A stretch of 64,000 nucleotides of DNA from Streptomyces sp. DH12. GTDB taxonomy: Bacteria > Actinomycetota > Actinomycetes > Streptomycetales > Streptomycetaceae. Below the pieces are notes generated by a model. It ran no database searches. It was not told where the DNA came from and was given only the letters and a program-made list of their open reading frames with translations. This document shows, one piece after another, positions 50,088-59,158 of this stretch. Position 1 is the stretch's first letter; the number at the start of each line of letters is the position of its first letter. Location of the stretch: assembly GCF_020873895.1 (NCBI RefSeq), contig NZ_JAHWGT010000004.1, positions 1 to 64,000 of the forward strand, in the 5' to 3' direction. The position numbers were made by a program, and so were the translations under genes.

Positions 50088-52429
50088 CCGCGCCCGGACC
50101 CGTGGCCGACGCCACGACCACCACCGACCTCGTCATCGGCGGCATGACGTGCGGGGCGTGCGTCGCCCGCGTCGAGAAGGGGCTGGCGAAGCTGGAGGGC
50201 GTCGTCGCGTCGGTCAACCTGGCCACGCACACCGCCCGCGTCACGCACCCGCCCACCTACACCGTCCCCGACCTCGTCGCCGCCGTCGAGCGGTCCGGCT
50301 TCACCGCCGAACCGCCCGCGCCGCCGAAGTCCGAGGACGAGTCCGAGGCCGGCCGGCAGGAGCGGCGCGACCAGGAGGCCGCCGCCGAGGACGCCGAGCA
50401 GCGCCGGCGGCTGATCGTCACGGCGTTCCTCGCCGTGCCCGTCCTGGCGCTCTCCATGATCCCGGCCCTCCAGTTCAGCAACTGGCAGTGGCTGTGCTTC
50501 GCGCTGGCCGCGCCGGTCGCGTTCTGGAGCACCTGGCCCTGCCACGTGAAGGCGGTCCGGGGGCTCCAGCACGGGGCGTCCACGATGGACACGCTCGTCT
50601 CCCTCGGCACCGTGGCGGCCTTCTCCTGGTCGACGTACGCCCTGTTCTTCGGCGGCGCCGGGCAGCCGGGCATGACGATGCCGTTCACGCTGCTGCCGTC
50701 GGCGTCCGCGGGCGTCGCCCACATCTACCTGGAGGCGGCGGTCGCCGTCCCGCTGTTCGTGCTGACCGGGCGGTACCTGGAGGCCCGCGCCAAGCGCGGC
50801 ACCGGCGCCGCGCTGCGGTCGCTGGCCGAGCTGGCCGCCAAGGAGGTCTCCGTACGCTGCCAGAAGTCGGGGCGCGAGCGGCGCGTCCCGATCGACCAGC
50901 TGCGCGTGGGGCAGGTCTTCGTCGTACGGCCCGGCGAGAAGGTCGCCACCGACGGCGTGGTCGTGGAGGGCAGCTCGGCCCTCGACCTGTCCCTGGTCAC
51001 CGGGGAGAGCGACCCCGTCGAGGTCGGCCCCGGCTCACCGGCCGTGGGCGCCGCCGTCAACGCCGGCGGCCTGCTGCTGGTCCGGGCGACCGCGGTCGGC
51101 GAGGACACGCAGCTGGCCCGCATCACCAAGCTCGTCACCAACGCGCTCGCGGGCAAGGCCAAGGCGCAGCGCGTCGCCGACCAGGTGGCCGGGGTGTTCG
51201 TCCCGGTCGTCCTGGCGCTGGCCGTCACCGTGCTGGGCTTCTGGCTCGGCGCCGGCGCGGACGCCCAGGCGGCCGTGACGGTCGCCGTCTCCGTGCTCGT
51301 CGTCGCCTGCCCGTGCGCCCTGGGCCTCGCCACCCCGACCGCGCTGCTCGCGGCGACCGGACGCGGCGCCCAGCTGGGCATCCTCGTCAAGGGGCCGCGC
51401 GCGCTGGAGTCGCTGAAGGCCGTCGACACGGTCGTCCTGGACAAGACCGGCACGCTCACCACCGGCAAGCTCCGCGTCACCGCGGTCACCCCGCTCGACA
51501 CCGCGGACGGCACCGCGGACGGCGGCCCCTCGCCGCTCCACGCGGTGCTGCGGCTCGCCGGGGCGGTCGAGCAGGGCTCGGACCACCCGCTGGGCCGCGC
51601 CATCGTCGGCCACGCCCGGCGGACCCTCGGAGAGGACGCGCTGCCGCAGGTCGCCGACTTCGCCTCGACGACCGGCGTGGGCGTCGCCGGCCGCGTCGAC
51701 GGCGTGCGGGTGGAGGTGCGCGCCCCGGGCGACGAGGTGCTGCCCGAGCCGCTCGCCGCCGCGCTCGCCAAGGCGGAGGCCGCCGCCCACACCCCGGTCC
51801 TGGTCAAGGTGGACGGCTCCGCGGCCGCGCTGATCGCGCTGGGCGACACGCTGCGGCCGGGCGCGTACCGCGCCGTGGAGCGGCTGCGGCGGCTCGGGCT
51901 GCGGCCCGTGCTCGCCACCGGTGACCGCGACGCCACGGCCCACGCCGTCGCCAAGGAGCTGGGCATCCCCGCGGCGGACGTCCACGCCCGCTGCACGCCG
52001 GAGGACAAGGCCGCGCTGGTGGCCGCCATGAAGGGCGAGGGCCGCCGGGTCGCCGTCATCGGCGACGGCGTCAACGACACCGTCGCCCTGGCCGGCGCCG
52101 ACCTGGGCATCGCCATGGGCGGCGGTACGGACGCGGCGATCGGCGCGGCGGACGTGACGCTGGTCCGCGAGGACATCGAGACCGTCGCCGACTCCGTGCT
52201 GCTGGCCCGCCGCACCCTCGGCACCATCCGGACCAACCTGGTCTGGGCGTTCGGCTACAACGCCGTCCTCATCCCCCTCGCGGCGACCGGCTGGCTCAAC
52301 CCGATGGTGGCGTCCGCCGCCATGTCGGTCAGCTCGGTGGTCGTCGTGACCAACAGCCTGCGGCTGCGCGGGTGGCAGCCCCGGCGCCCGGCCGCGGCCG
52401 CGCGCAAGGCGACGGAGGCACACGCATGA
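50084..52429 (+). CDS. copA: Copper-translocating P1B-type ATPase
   Basis: A 781-residue copper-exporting ATPase. The N-terminal heavy-metal domain has GGMTCGACVARVE (Cys23/Cys26). Then come eight membrane helices, the CPC ion-channel motif (Cys409-Pro-Cys411), the phosphorylated Asp453 in DKTGT, an actuator TGES and the C-terminal GDGVNDTVALAGADLG hinge. CPC plus a single MTCxxC domain is typical of Cu(I) export (P1B-1). It lies second in a three-gene operon, coupled on both sides by 4-base overlaps, inside the isonitrile cluster. Confidence 0.95.
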   Translation: MTAPGPVADATTTTDLVIGGMTCGACVARVEKGLAKLEGVVASVNLATHTARVTHPPTYTVPDLVAAVERSGFTAEPPAPPKSEDESEAGRQERRDQEAAAEDAEQRRRLIVTAFLAVPVLALSMIPALQFSNWQWLCFALAAPVAFWSTWPCHVKAVRGLQHGASTMDTLVSLGTVAAFSWSTYALFFGGAGQPGMTMPFTLLPSASAGVAHIYLEAAVAVPLFVLTGRYLEARAKRGTGAALRSLAELAAKEVSVRCQKSGRERRVPIDQLRVGQVFVVRPGEKVATDGVVVEGSSALDLSLVTGESDPVEVGPGSPAVGAAVNAGGLLLVRATAVGEDTQLARITKLVTNALAGKAKAQRVADQVAGVFVPVVLALAVTVLGFWLGAGADAQAAVTVAVSVLVVACPCALGLATPTALLAATGRGAQLGILVKGPRALESLKAVDTVVLDKTGTLTTGKLRVTAVTPLDTADGTADGGPSPLHAVLRLAGAVEQGSDHPLGRAIVGHARRTLGEDALPQVADFASTTGVGVAGRVDGVRVEVRAPGDEVLPEPLAAALAKAEAAAHTPVLVKVDGSAAALIALGDTLRPGAYRAVERLRRLGLRPVLATGDRDATAHAVAKELGIPAADVHARCTPEDKAALVAAMKGEGRRVAVIGDGVNDTVALAGADLGIAMGGGTDAAIGAADVTLVREDIETVADSVLLARRTLGTIRTNLVWAFGYNAVLIPLAATGWLNPMVASAAMSVSSVVVVTNSLRLRGWQPRRPAAAARKATEAHA

Positions 52430-52926
52430 GGGCCCTGGTACGCCGCGTCGAGAACGTCCTGCCCGCGGTGGCCGCGGTCGTGGCGAGCGCGGTCGCGATG
52501 GGCGGGCTCACCGCCTGGACGGCGGCCGGCGCCGCCGGGACGCCCGCCGAGCTGGACGTGACGCACGCGCGGCTGCTCCAGCCGTTCCCCGGCCGGGAGT
52601 CGACCGCCGTGGTGTTCACCGTCACCAACGGCGGCAACGCCACCGACCGGCTGACGGGCGTCAGCTCCCCGGCCGTGACCGAGGCGATGCTCGCGCAGGA
52701 CGCCGACGCGGGCGAGGCGGCCGCCAAGATGCAGATGATCTCCTCCGTGGAGATCCCCGCCGCCGGGACGCTGGAGATGACCCCGTACGGCACGGACGTG
52801 ATGGTCAAGCTGCGCGAGCCGGTCCGGCTCGGCCAGCGGATCCCCTTCACGCTCCACTTCGAGCAGAGCGGCGACGTCCGCGCCGAGGCGCTGGTGGTGC
52901 GCCACTCGGAGTGGTCCTACCGGTAG
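52426..52926 (+). CDS. PCu(A)C-like copper chaperone, variant ligands
   Basis: A 166-residue exported protein. An N-terminal membrane/signal helix (ENVLPAVAAVVASAVAMGG) is followed by a cupredoxin-like domain of the PCu(A)C type (VVFTVTNGGNATDRLTGVSS, AAKMQMISSVEIPAAGTLEM, FTLHFEQSGDVRAEALVV). The family normally binds Cu(I) with two His and two Met (H...M...H-x-M). Here the first His position reads Met/Ala (VTEAML) and the HLM position reads DVM, so the His ligands are missing while Met residues remain. It is coupled to copA (ATGA overlap). Confidence 0.78.
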   Translation: MRALVRRVENVLPAVAAVVASAVAMGGLTAWTAAGAAGTPAELDVTHARLLQPFPGRESTAVVFTVTNGGNATDRLTGVSSPAVTEAMLAQDADAGEAAAKMQMISSVEIPAAGTLEMTPYGTDVMVKLREPVRLGQRIPFTLHFEQSGDVRAEALVVRHSEWSYR

Positions 52927-52936
52927 CGGCAGGCGA

Positions 52937-52979
52937 GGAGAGGGCCGTCCACCCCCTGGGAGGGTGGACGGCCCTCTCC
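52937..52979. terminator. Strong bidirectional terminator after copper operon
   Basis: An 18-bp perfect stem (52937-52954 with 52962-52979) and a 7-base loop separate the copper operon from the convergent hydrolase gene. Confidence 0.9.
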
Positions 52980-52986
52980 GTTCCGA

Positions 52987-53925
52987 TCAGGCCGGGCTGG
53001 CCGAACGGACCCCGTCGAGCCGGTGGGCGGGGCCCCCGCAGCACAGCAGCTCCTCGAAGAAGGCGAACACCCGGCGGTGGTAGGCGCCGGCGGCCCAGCC
53101 GAGGCTGATGTTGTGCCCGGCGGCGGCCTGGCGGGCCACCTGCACCCGCTCCGCCGCGGTGAAGTACCCCGTCAGCTCGGCCAGCGCCTCCGCGTCGTGC
53201 CGCCACCACGCCTCGTGCTCGGCGAACGTCAGCCGCACCGGGACCGTCGTACGCGCCGCCACCCGCGGGAAGTCCCGCGGCCAGCGGGCGGCCTGCGCCA
53301 CCTCGCGGGCGGGCGGCTCGCAGACCAGCTCGGCGCCGGCCGTGAACGTCCCGGGCGGGTAGAGGCTCGGCGGGCCCCAGTTCCACCGCGGCGAACCCGT
53401 GCGGCGGCGCCCGTCCGGGCCGGCGGGCGGGCCGGGGATCGCGCCGGGGCCCGCGCCGGGCGCGGCCCGGCGGTGGCCGCACCCGGAGATGTCCAGCCCC
53501 AGCAGGGCCTCGTGGAGCCCGTGGGCGGCGGCGGTCAGCGCCACCTGGCCGCCGAAGGAGTGGCCGAGGACGAGCAGCCCCCCGCCGATCCGGTGCCGGG
53601 CGGCGAAGTCGGCGATCGCCGCCCGGAGCAGTTCGGCCTGGTCGGTGAGGCAGAGCCCGTCCGGCAGGTGGGGGGCGGAGGCTCCGTACCCGGGACGGTC
53701 GACGGCCAGGACCGTGTAGCCGAGGCGGGCCCCGAGAGCCAGCAGGGACACGCTCGGGTGCGCCCGGCCGTCGAAGTAGCCGGCGGTCATCCCGCCGCCG
53801 TGCAGGGCGAGCACGGTTCCCCTCGGCTCCCCGGCCGGCTCGGCGAGCAGACCGGAGAGCGTCAGCCCGCCGCCGGCGTCCAGCGCGACGCGGACGGCCG
53901 CGCCGGACGGGGGTGTGCCGGGCAT
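52987..53925 (-). CDS. Alpha/beta hydrolase
   Basis: A 312-residue hydrolase. ALHGGGMTAGYFDGR is the oxyanion-hole region, VLGHSFGGQVAL the nucleophile elbow (Ser in GHSFG), and GHNISLGWAAGAYHRRV the C-terminal His. It ends the leftward arm of the cluster, 55 bp after the sugar genes, and might remove a protecting group or hydrolyse an ester. A loosely related proofreading or housekeeping role is equally possible. The ATG at 53925 has GAGGAG upstream. Confidence 0.8.
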   Translation of the reverse strand: MPGTPPSGAAVRVALDAGGGLTLSGLLAEPAGEPRGTVLALHGGGMTAGYFDGRAHPSVSLLALGARLGYTVLAVDRPGYGASAPHLPDGLCLTDQAELLRAAIADFAARHRIGGGLLVLGHSFGGQVALTAAAHGLHEALLGLDISGCGHRRAAPGAGPGAIPGPPAGPDGRRRTGSPRWNWGPPSLYPPGTFTAGAELVCEPPAREVAQAARWPRDFPRVAARTTVPVRLTFAEHEAWWRHDAEALAELTGYFTAAERVQVARQAAAGHNISLGWAAGAYHRRVFAFFEELLCCGGPAHRLDGVRSASPA

Positions 53926-53980
53926 GGCTCCTCCATTCCTCGTGGACGGACGGTGGTCGACCGGCGCCTCGGCGTGCTCC

Positions 53981-55372
53981 TCAGAGCCGTACGGCGCCGG
54001 AGTTGAGGCAGGCCAGCAGGGTGCGGGCCTGCACGTTGACGTAGTGGCCGTGCGCGGTAAGCGAGTTGAGCTGGCCGACCGTCACCCAGCGGTAGCCGGG
54101 CGGCGGGTCGACGGGCGCGGCGGCGTCGTCGTCGGTGGTGACGAAGAGGTAGCGGATCCTGGCCTGGAGGAACCGGCCGCCCTCCTCGGAGTGCTCGGCG
54201 GCGTAGTGGGCGCCGCCCCGCTCGTCGGCGGCGAGGACCAGGTCCAGGAAGGGCGGCCGGTCCTCGGTGCGCACCGGGTCCCAGTTGCCGGGGGTGCACT
54301 GGACGGTGGGGGCCAGCTCGATCGTGTCGAGGTACCCGGCCTCCACCTTCGCGTGGACCAGGACGTGCGGCACCCCGCCCAGGCGGCGGAAGACGAACGC
54401 GGCGACGCCGGTGCCGCAGGGTTCGAGCAGCGGCTGCGACCAGCCGGTGACCTCGCGGTTCCCGGCCTCCACGGTCACGCCGGTGATGCGGAAGAAGCGC
54501 CCGTCGGGCCGGCCGATGCCCTCCTCGTCCCGCGCCCACGGCTCGACGCCGGCGAGCGGTACGAGCCGCACGTCGACGTCGTGGCGGGCCCGCTCGGCGG
54601 TGAACCACGACAGCAGCTCGGTGTCGGAGTGCAGGGCGCCCGGCTCGGGCACCGCCATCGGGAAGCAGGCGAGGACCGTGCGGGCGTCCATGTTGACGAC
54701 GTGGTCGAGGCGGAGCAGCTCGCCGATCTGGCCGAGGGTCAGCCAGCGGAAGTCCGGGTCGTCGGGTATCTCGGCGTCCGTCTCCACGAGCATGTTCCGG
54801 TTGGACTTGCGGAAGAACCACGAGCCGTGTTCCGACTGGAGGGAGTCGGCGAGCACCCGGCCGCGCCCGGCGTCCGTGAAGTGCTCCAGGTACTTCACCC
54901 CGGCGCCCTCATGGACCCGCTGGTAGTTGCTGCGGGTGGCCTGCACGGTCGGGGAGAGCTGGAGCAGGCGCGGGTTGCCCGGCTCCATCTTCGCCTGGAG
55001 CAGGAAGTGCAGGACCCCGTCGAACTCCTTGGCGAGGATGCCGAGGATGCCCACCTCGGGCTGGTGGATGATCGGCTGCCGCCAGCTGCCGAACGGCCCC
55101 TCGTCAACGGCGGCGGCCAGGCCGCGCACCGCGAAGAACCGGCCGCTGCGGTGGACCAGGTCCCCCTCGTCCGGGGTGAAGGACCAGCCGTCGAGCCGGT
55201 CAAGCGGCACCCGCCGCACCGCGAACCGGTGGGCGCGGGAACGCTCGGCGAGCCACCCCACGACCTCCTCGGTGCGCAGCTGGTGGCCGTGGCCGACGGC
55301 GGCGGCGGAGCGGGCGAGCCGCGCGGCGAGGTCCTGGGCGGCCCGCGGCCGCAGGAGCGCCGCGGCGGTCAC
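53981..55372 (-). CDS. TDP-4-keto-6-deoxyhexose 2,3-dehydratase
   Basis: Removes the 2-OH from TDP-4-keto-6-deoxyglucose to give a 3,4-diketo intermediate, the first step to 2,6-dideoxy sugars. The 463-residue protein has the family's two similar halves (FFAVRGLAAAVDEGPFGSWRQPI...GILAKEFDGVLHFLLQAK and FFRITGVTVEAGNREVTGWSQPL...GVAAFVFRRLGGVPHVLVHAK), ending LLQLSPTVQ and ELAPTVQC. It resembles DnmT/EvaA. The GTG at 55372 overlaps the stop of the ketoreductase gene (GTGA). Confidence 0.92.
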   Translation of the reverse strand: MTAAALLRPRAAQDLAARLARSAAAVGHGHQLRTEEVVGWLAERSRAHRFAVRRVPLDRLDGWSFTPDEGDLVHRSGRFFAVRGLAAAVDEGPFGSWRQPIIHQPEVGILGILAKEFDGVLHFLLQAKMEPGNPRLLQLSPTVQATRSNYQRVHEGAGVKYLEHFTDAGRGRVLADSLQSEHGSWFFRKSNRNMLVETDAEIPDDPDFRWLTLGQIGELLRLDHVVNMDARTVLACFPMAVPEPGALHSDTELLSWFTAERARHDVDVRLVPLAGVEPWARDEEGIGRPDGRFFRITGVTVEAGNREVTGWSQPLLEPCGTGVAAFVFRRLGGVPHVLVHAKVEAGYLDTIELAPTVQCTPGNWDPVRTEDRPPFLDLVLAADERGGAHYAAEHSEEGGRFLQARIRYLFVTTDDDAAAPVDPPPGYRWVTVGQLNSLTAHGHYVNVQARTLLACLNSGAVRL

Positions 55373-56385
55373 GGCCGGCCCCCCTCGGCGCGCTGCTCGC
55401 GTTCCGCCTCGTCGGCGAGGTGCGCGACGGTGCGGCGCAGCGCCTCGGAGAAGGGCGTGGCGGGCGCCCAGCCGGTGGCGGCGCGGAACGCGGAGGCGTC
55501 GATGGTGACGCTCGCGAAGTCCCCGGCCTCCGCGTGCGCGGGCGGCTCCACGGAGACCACGGGCACGGGCGGCTTGCCGGTGCGGTCCGAGACGAGGACG
55601 GCGACCTGCTGGAAGACGGGGCCGAGCCGCCTGCCCTCGCCGGTGCCGAGCAGCCAGTGGCGCCCGGCCAGCGCCTCGGTGTGGTCGACGCCCGCGACGA
55701 CGGCGCGGGCCAGGTCCTCGACGTACAGCAGGTCGCGGCGGACGCTGCCGTCGTGCCACATGGTGATGGGGTCGCCGGCCAGCGCGCGGCGGGTCATCGC
55801 CGAGACGATGCCGCGGTCGCGGGCGGTGGAGCCGGGGCCGTACCCGAAGACGGTGGGCAGCCGCAGGGAGGTGCCGCACAGCACGCCGCGGGCGCTCGCG
55901 TCGAGCAGGAGCCGCTCGGCGGCGAGCTTCTGCCGGTCGTACTCGCCGGCGGGCCGGTCCTCCTCGGTGCCGTCGAGGACCTCCTTGTCGGTGGGCCCGA
56001 CCTGGGAGGCGGCGCCCGTGAAGACGACCTTCGGCAGGGGCCCGGCGCCGCGGGCGGCGAGCGCGTCGACGAGGTCGCGGGCGAGGCCGACGTTGACGCG
56101 TTCGGCCGAGGAGTCGCCGTCCTCGATGCGCCAGGTGGAGGTGGCCGCGCTGTAGAGGGTGGCGAGGACGACGACGTCCGCGTCGGCGACGGCGGCGGCC
56201 ATCTCGCCGGGCTCGGTGAGGTCGGCGGCGCGCACCTCGACGTCGGCGCGGGCGCCGTCCGGGATCCGGGCGGGTCGGCGGGAGACCGCGCGGATCGAGA
56301 CGGGCCGGGCGGCCAGCTCCCGCAGGACGGCGGAGCCGACGAAGCCGGTCGCGCCGAGGAGCGCGACGCGCGGGGCGGGGTTCAC
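55369..56385 (-). CDS. TDP-hexose 4-ketoreductase
   Basis: A 338-residue short-chain-type reductase. LLGATGFVGSAVLREL is the NADPH Rossmann loop, and VFTGAAS with EYDRQKLAAER (Tyr-x3-Lys) is the catalytic part. It resembles DnmV/EvaE, which reduces the 4-keto group and so fixes the 4-OH configuration (daunosamine versus epi-daunosamine/acosamine); which one cannot be told. Two GTG starts are six bases apart, and the GTG at 56385 is used here because it overlaps the previous stop (GTGA). Confidence 0.88.
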   Translation of the reverse strand: MNPAPRVALLGATGFVGSAVLRELAARPVSIRAVSRRPARIPDGARADVEVRAADLTEPGEMAAAVADADVVVLATLYSAATSTWRIEDGDSSAERVNVGLARDLVDALAARGAGPLPKVVFTGAASQVGPTDKEVLDGTEEDRPAGEYDRQKLAAERLLLDASARGVLCGTSLRLPTVFGYGPGSTARDRGIVSAMTRRALAGDPITMWHDGSVRRDLLYVEDLARAVVAGVDHTEALAGRHWLLGTGEGRRLGPVFQQVAVLVSDRTGKPPVPVVSVEPPAHAEAGDFASVTIDASAFRAATGWAPATPFSEALRRTVAHLADEAEREQRAEGGRP

Positions 56386-56984
56386 TGCCACAGCGCCGCC
56401 TCCACCTTCCGGCAGGTGTCGTACTCGGGCAGCAGGCCGCGGTCCCGTGCCTCGGCGAGGGTGGGCGCGGCGGTGTCCCGCTCGGACTGGGCGAGGGCGT
56501 ACCCGTCGGGGATCGGCAGGCCCAGGGCGGGGTCGAGGGGGGAGACGGCCAGTTCGTTGGCGGCGGTGTACCCCTCGGACATCACGTAGACGACCATCGA
56601 GTCGTCCTCCAGGGAGAGGAAGGCGTGGCCGACGCCGACGGGGATGTACAGGGCCTGGCAGGTGTCGCCGCCCAGTTCGGCGGAGACGTGGCGGCCGAAG
56701 GTCGGGGAGCCGACGCGCAGGTCGACGAGGTAGTCGTGGACGCGGCCGTAGGGGCAGTAGACGTACTTGGCCCGGCCGGGCGGGGTGGTCGTGTAGTGGA
56801 TGCCGCGCAGCACGCCGCGGGCGGAGAGGTTGTGGCTGATGTCGCGGACCGGGAAGAGGGCCCGGCCGCGGGCCCCGCTGAAGGGGGCCTCCTGGTAGGG
56901 GGAGGTGAACAGGCCGCGGTCGTCGCGGTGGACGGGCGGCGTGAAGGCGAACGCGCCCTCGATGCCCAGTTTCTGCACCTGCAC
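56382..56984 (-). CDS. TDP-4-keto-hexose 3,5-/5-epimerase
   Basis: A 200-residue cupin epimerase of the RmlC type. RDDRGLFTSPYQEAPF, ISHNLSARGVLRGIHYTTTPPGRAKYVYCPYG and DYLVDLRVGSPTFG cover the conserved core, with the catalytic His in RGIHY and GHAFLSLED at the end of the barrel. In a 2,6-dideoxy pathway with a 3-aminotransferase it acts as a 5-epimerase converting the D- to the L-series (DnmU-like). The GTG at 56984 has GGGAG nine bases upstream. The next gene overlaps by four bases. Confidence 0.9.
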   Translation of the reverse strand: MQVQKLGIEGAFAFTPPVHRDDRGLFTSPYQEAPFSGARGRALFPVRDISHNLSARGVLRGIHYTTTPPGRAKYVYCPYGRVHDYLVDLRVGSPTFGRHVSAELGGDTCQALYIPVGVGHAFLSLEDDSMVVYVMSEGYTAANELAVSPLDPALGLPIPDGYALAQSERDTAAPTLAEARDRGLLPEYDTCRKVEAALWQ

Positions 56985-57016
56985 GGTAGTGGCTCCCTGG
57001 TCGGTGGGGACGGCGG

Positions 57017-58138
57017 TCACAGCGCGGCGAGGACGGAGCGCAGGGCGGTGATGACGCGCTCCTGGACGTCCTCGGGCAGCGAGGGGTACATGGGCAGGGA
57101 GAAGATCTCGCCGGCGAGCCGCTCGGTGACGGGCAGCGATCCGGGGCCCCAGCCGAGGTGGGCGAAGCCGGACATGGTGTGCACGGGCCACGGGTAGCTG
57201 ATGTTGAGCGAGACGTCGTGGGCCTTGAGCGCCTCGATGATCTCGTCGCGGCGCGGGTGGCGGACGACGTACACGTAGTAGACGTGGCTGTTGCCGGGGT
57301 TGGTGGCGGGCAGCAGGAGGCCGCCGGGGCCGGTGAGGTCGCCGAGGCCCTGCTCGTAGCGGCGGGCGACGGCGTTGCGGCCCTCGACATAGCTGTCGAG
57401 GCGGGTGAGCTTGCGGCGCAGGATCTCGGCCTGGACCTCGTCGAGGCGGGCGTTGTGCCCGGGGGTGCGGACGACGTAGTAGACCTTGTCCATGCCGTAG
57501 TAGCGCAGCTGGCGCAGGGCCCGGTCGGTCTCCTCGTCGGCGGTGAGGACGGCGCCGCCGTCGCCGTACGCGCCGAGGACCTTCGTCGGGTAGAAGGAGA
57601 ACGCGGCGGCGTCCCCCATGGTCCCGGCGAGGCGGCCGTGGTGGCGGGCGCCGTGGGCCTGGGCGCAGTCCTCCAGGATCCTCAGCCCGTGCCGCTCGGC
57701 GATGCGGCGCAGCGGCTCCATGTCGGCGCACTGGCCGTAGAGGTGGACGGGGAGGAGGACCTTGGTGCGCTCGGTGACGGCGGCCTCGACCTGCTCGGGG
57801 TCGATGAGGAAGTCCTCCTCGCGCACGTCGACGAAGACGGGGGTGGCGCCGGTCGAGACGATCGCGACGACGGTCGGCGCGGCCGTGTTCGAGACGGTGA
57901 TCACCTCGTCGCCGGGGCCGACGCCGAGGGCCTCCAGGGCGAGCTTCAGCGCGTTGGTGCCGTTGTCGACGCCGGTGCACCGGCCGCCGCCGTGGTAGGC
58001 GGCGAACTCCTCCTCGAAGCCGGAGACGCTCTCGCCGAGCACGAGGCGGCCGGACGCGAAGACGGTGGCGACCGCGTCGAGGATGTCGTCCTTCTCCTTC
58101 TCGTACTCGGGCAGGTAGTCCCAGACGTACGTGGTCAT
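57017..58138 (-). CDS. TDP-3-keto-deoxyhexose 3-aminotransferase (DnmJ-like)
   Basis: A 373-residue PLP enzyme of the DegT/DnrJ/EryC1 family, adding an amino group at C-3 of the sugar. [23 protein letters not shown] and the PLP-lysine segment [16 protein letters not shown] (Lys186) are intact. [20 protein letters not shown] near residue 230 and [18 protein letters not shown] follow closely the L-daunosamine aminotransferase DnmJ/DnrJ as I remember it. Together with the 2,3-dehydratase this points to a 3-amino-2,3,6-trideoxyhexose. Confidence 0.9.
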   Translation of the reverse strand: MTTYVWDYLPEYEKEKDDILDAVATVFASGRLVLGESVSGFEEEFAAYHGGGRCTGVDNGTNALKLALEALGVGPGDEVITVSNTAAPTVVAIVSTGATPVFVDVREEDFLIDPEQVEAAVTERTKVLLPVHLYGQCADMEPLRRIAERHGLRILEDCAQAHGARHHGRLAGTMGDAAAFSFYPTKVLGAYGDGGAVLTADEETDRALRQLRYYGMDKVYYVVRTPGHNARLDEVQAEILRRKLTRLDSYVEGRNAVARRYEQGLGDLTGPGGLLLPATNPGNSHVYYVYVVRHPRRDEIIEALKAHDVSLNISYPWPVHTMSGFAHLGWGPGSLPVTERLAGEIFSLPMYPSLPEDVQERVITALRSVLAAL

Positions 58139-58180
58139 GGCTCTCCTCGGGTGTGGCGGGGGGTGCGTGGCGGGCGGCTG

Positions 58181-59158
58181 TCAGGGGTGGTGCGGGGTGC
58201 GCGCGGCCTTCCACCAGTCGGGGTTGTCGCGGTACCAGGCGACGGTGGCGGCGAGGCCCTCGGCGAGGGTGCGGCGGGGCGCGTAGCCGAGCTCTTCGCG
58301 GATCTTGCGGTCGCTGAGCGCGTAGCGCAGGTCGTGGCCCTTGCGGTCGGGCACGTGGCGGATCATCGACGCGTCCGCGCCGCACAGGTCGAGGATCCGC
58401 TCGGTGAGTTCGCGGTTGGACAGGTCGTCGCCGCCGCCGACGTTGTAGACCTCGCCGGCCCGCCCGCGGGTGAGGACGAGGTGCAGGGCGCGGCAGTGGT
58501 CCTCGACGTGGAGCCACTCCCGGCGGTTGCGGCCGTCGCCGTAGAGCGGGACCGGCCGGCCCTCCAGGAGGTGCGTGACGAAGCGGGGGATGACCTTCTC
58601 GGGGTGCTGGCGGGGCCCGTAGTTGTTGGAGCAGCGGGTCACGCTGACGTGCAGGCCGTGGGTGCGCCGGTACGCGCGGGCGAGCAGGTCGGAGCCGGCC
58701 TTGGAGGCGGCATAGGGCGAGTTGGGGAGCAGGGGCGAGTCCTCCGTCCACGAGCCCGTCTCGATCGATCCGTACACCTCGTCGGTCGAGACGTGGACGA
58801 AGCGCTCCACGCGGGCGTCGACGGCGGCCTGGAGGAGGGTCTGCGTGCCGAGGACGTTGGTGCGGACGAAGTCGGCGCCGCCGTCGATGGAGCGGTCGAC
58901 GTGCGATTCGGCGGCGAAGTGGACGACGGCGTCGTGGCCGGGGAGCAGTCCGGCGAGGAGCGCCGCGTCGCCCACGTCGCCGTGCACGAAGGCGAGGCGG
59001 TCGTGGTGGGCCGGGAGGTTGTCGCGGTTGCCGGCGTAGGTGAGGGCGTCCAGGACGGTCACGGTGTGCCGGGCGCCCGGTTCGAGGGTGTCGTCGAGGA
59101 GGGCGCGGGTGTAGTGCGAGCCGATGAAGCCGGCGCCGCCGGTCACCAGGATCCTCAT
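58181..59158 (-). CDS. rmlB: dTDP-glucose 4,6-dehydratase
   Basis: Converts dTDP-glucose to dTDP-4-keto-6-deoxyglucose, the branch point of deoxysugar pathways. The 325-residue protein has [14 protein letters not shown] for NAD, the substrate-orienting Thr-Asp-Glu (about 125-127) and the catalytic Tyr149/Lys153 ([11 protein letters not shown]). The ATG overlaps the RmlA stop (ATGA). Confidence 0.95.
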   Translation of the reverse strand: MRILVTGGAGFIGSHYTRALLDDTLEPGARHTVTVLDALTYAGNRDNLPAHHDRLAFVHGDVGDAALLAGLLPGHDAVVHFAAESHVDRSIDGGADFVRTNVLGTQTLLQAAVDARVERFVHVSTDEVYGSIETGSWTEDSPLLPNSPYAASKAGSDLLARAYRRTHGLHVSVTRCSNNYGPRQHPEKVIPRFVTHLLEGRPVPLYGDGRNRREWLHVEDHCRALHLVLTRGRAGEVYNVGGGDDLSNRELTERILDLCGADASMIRHVPDRKGHDLRYALSDRKIREELGYAPRRTLAEGLAATVAWYRDNPDWWKAARTPHHP

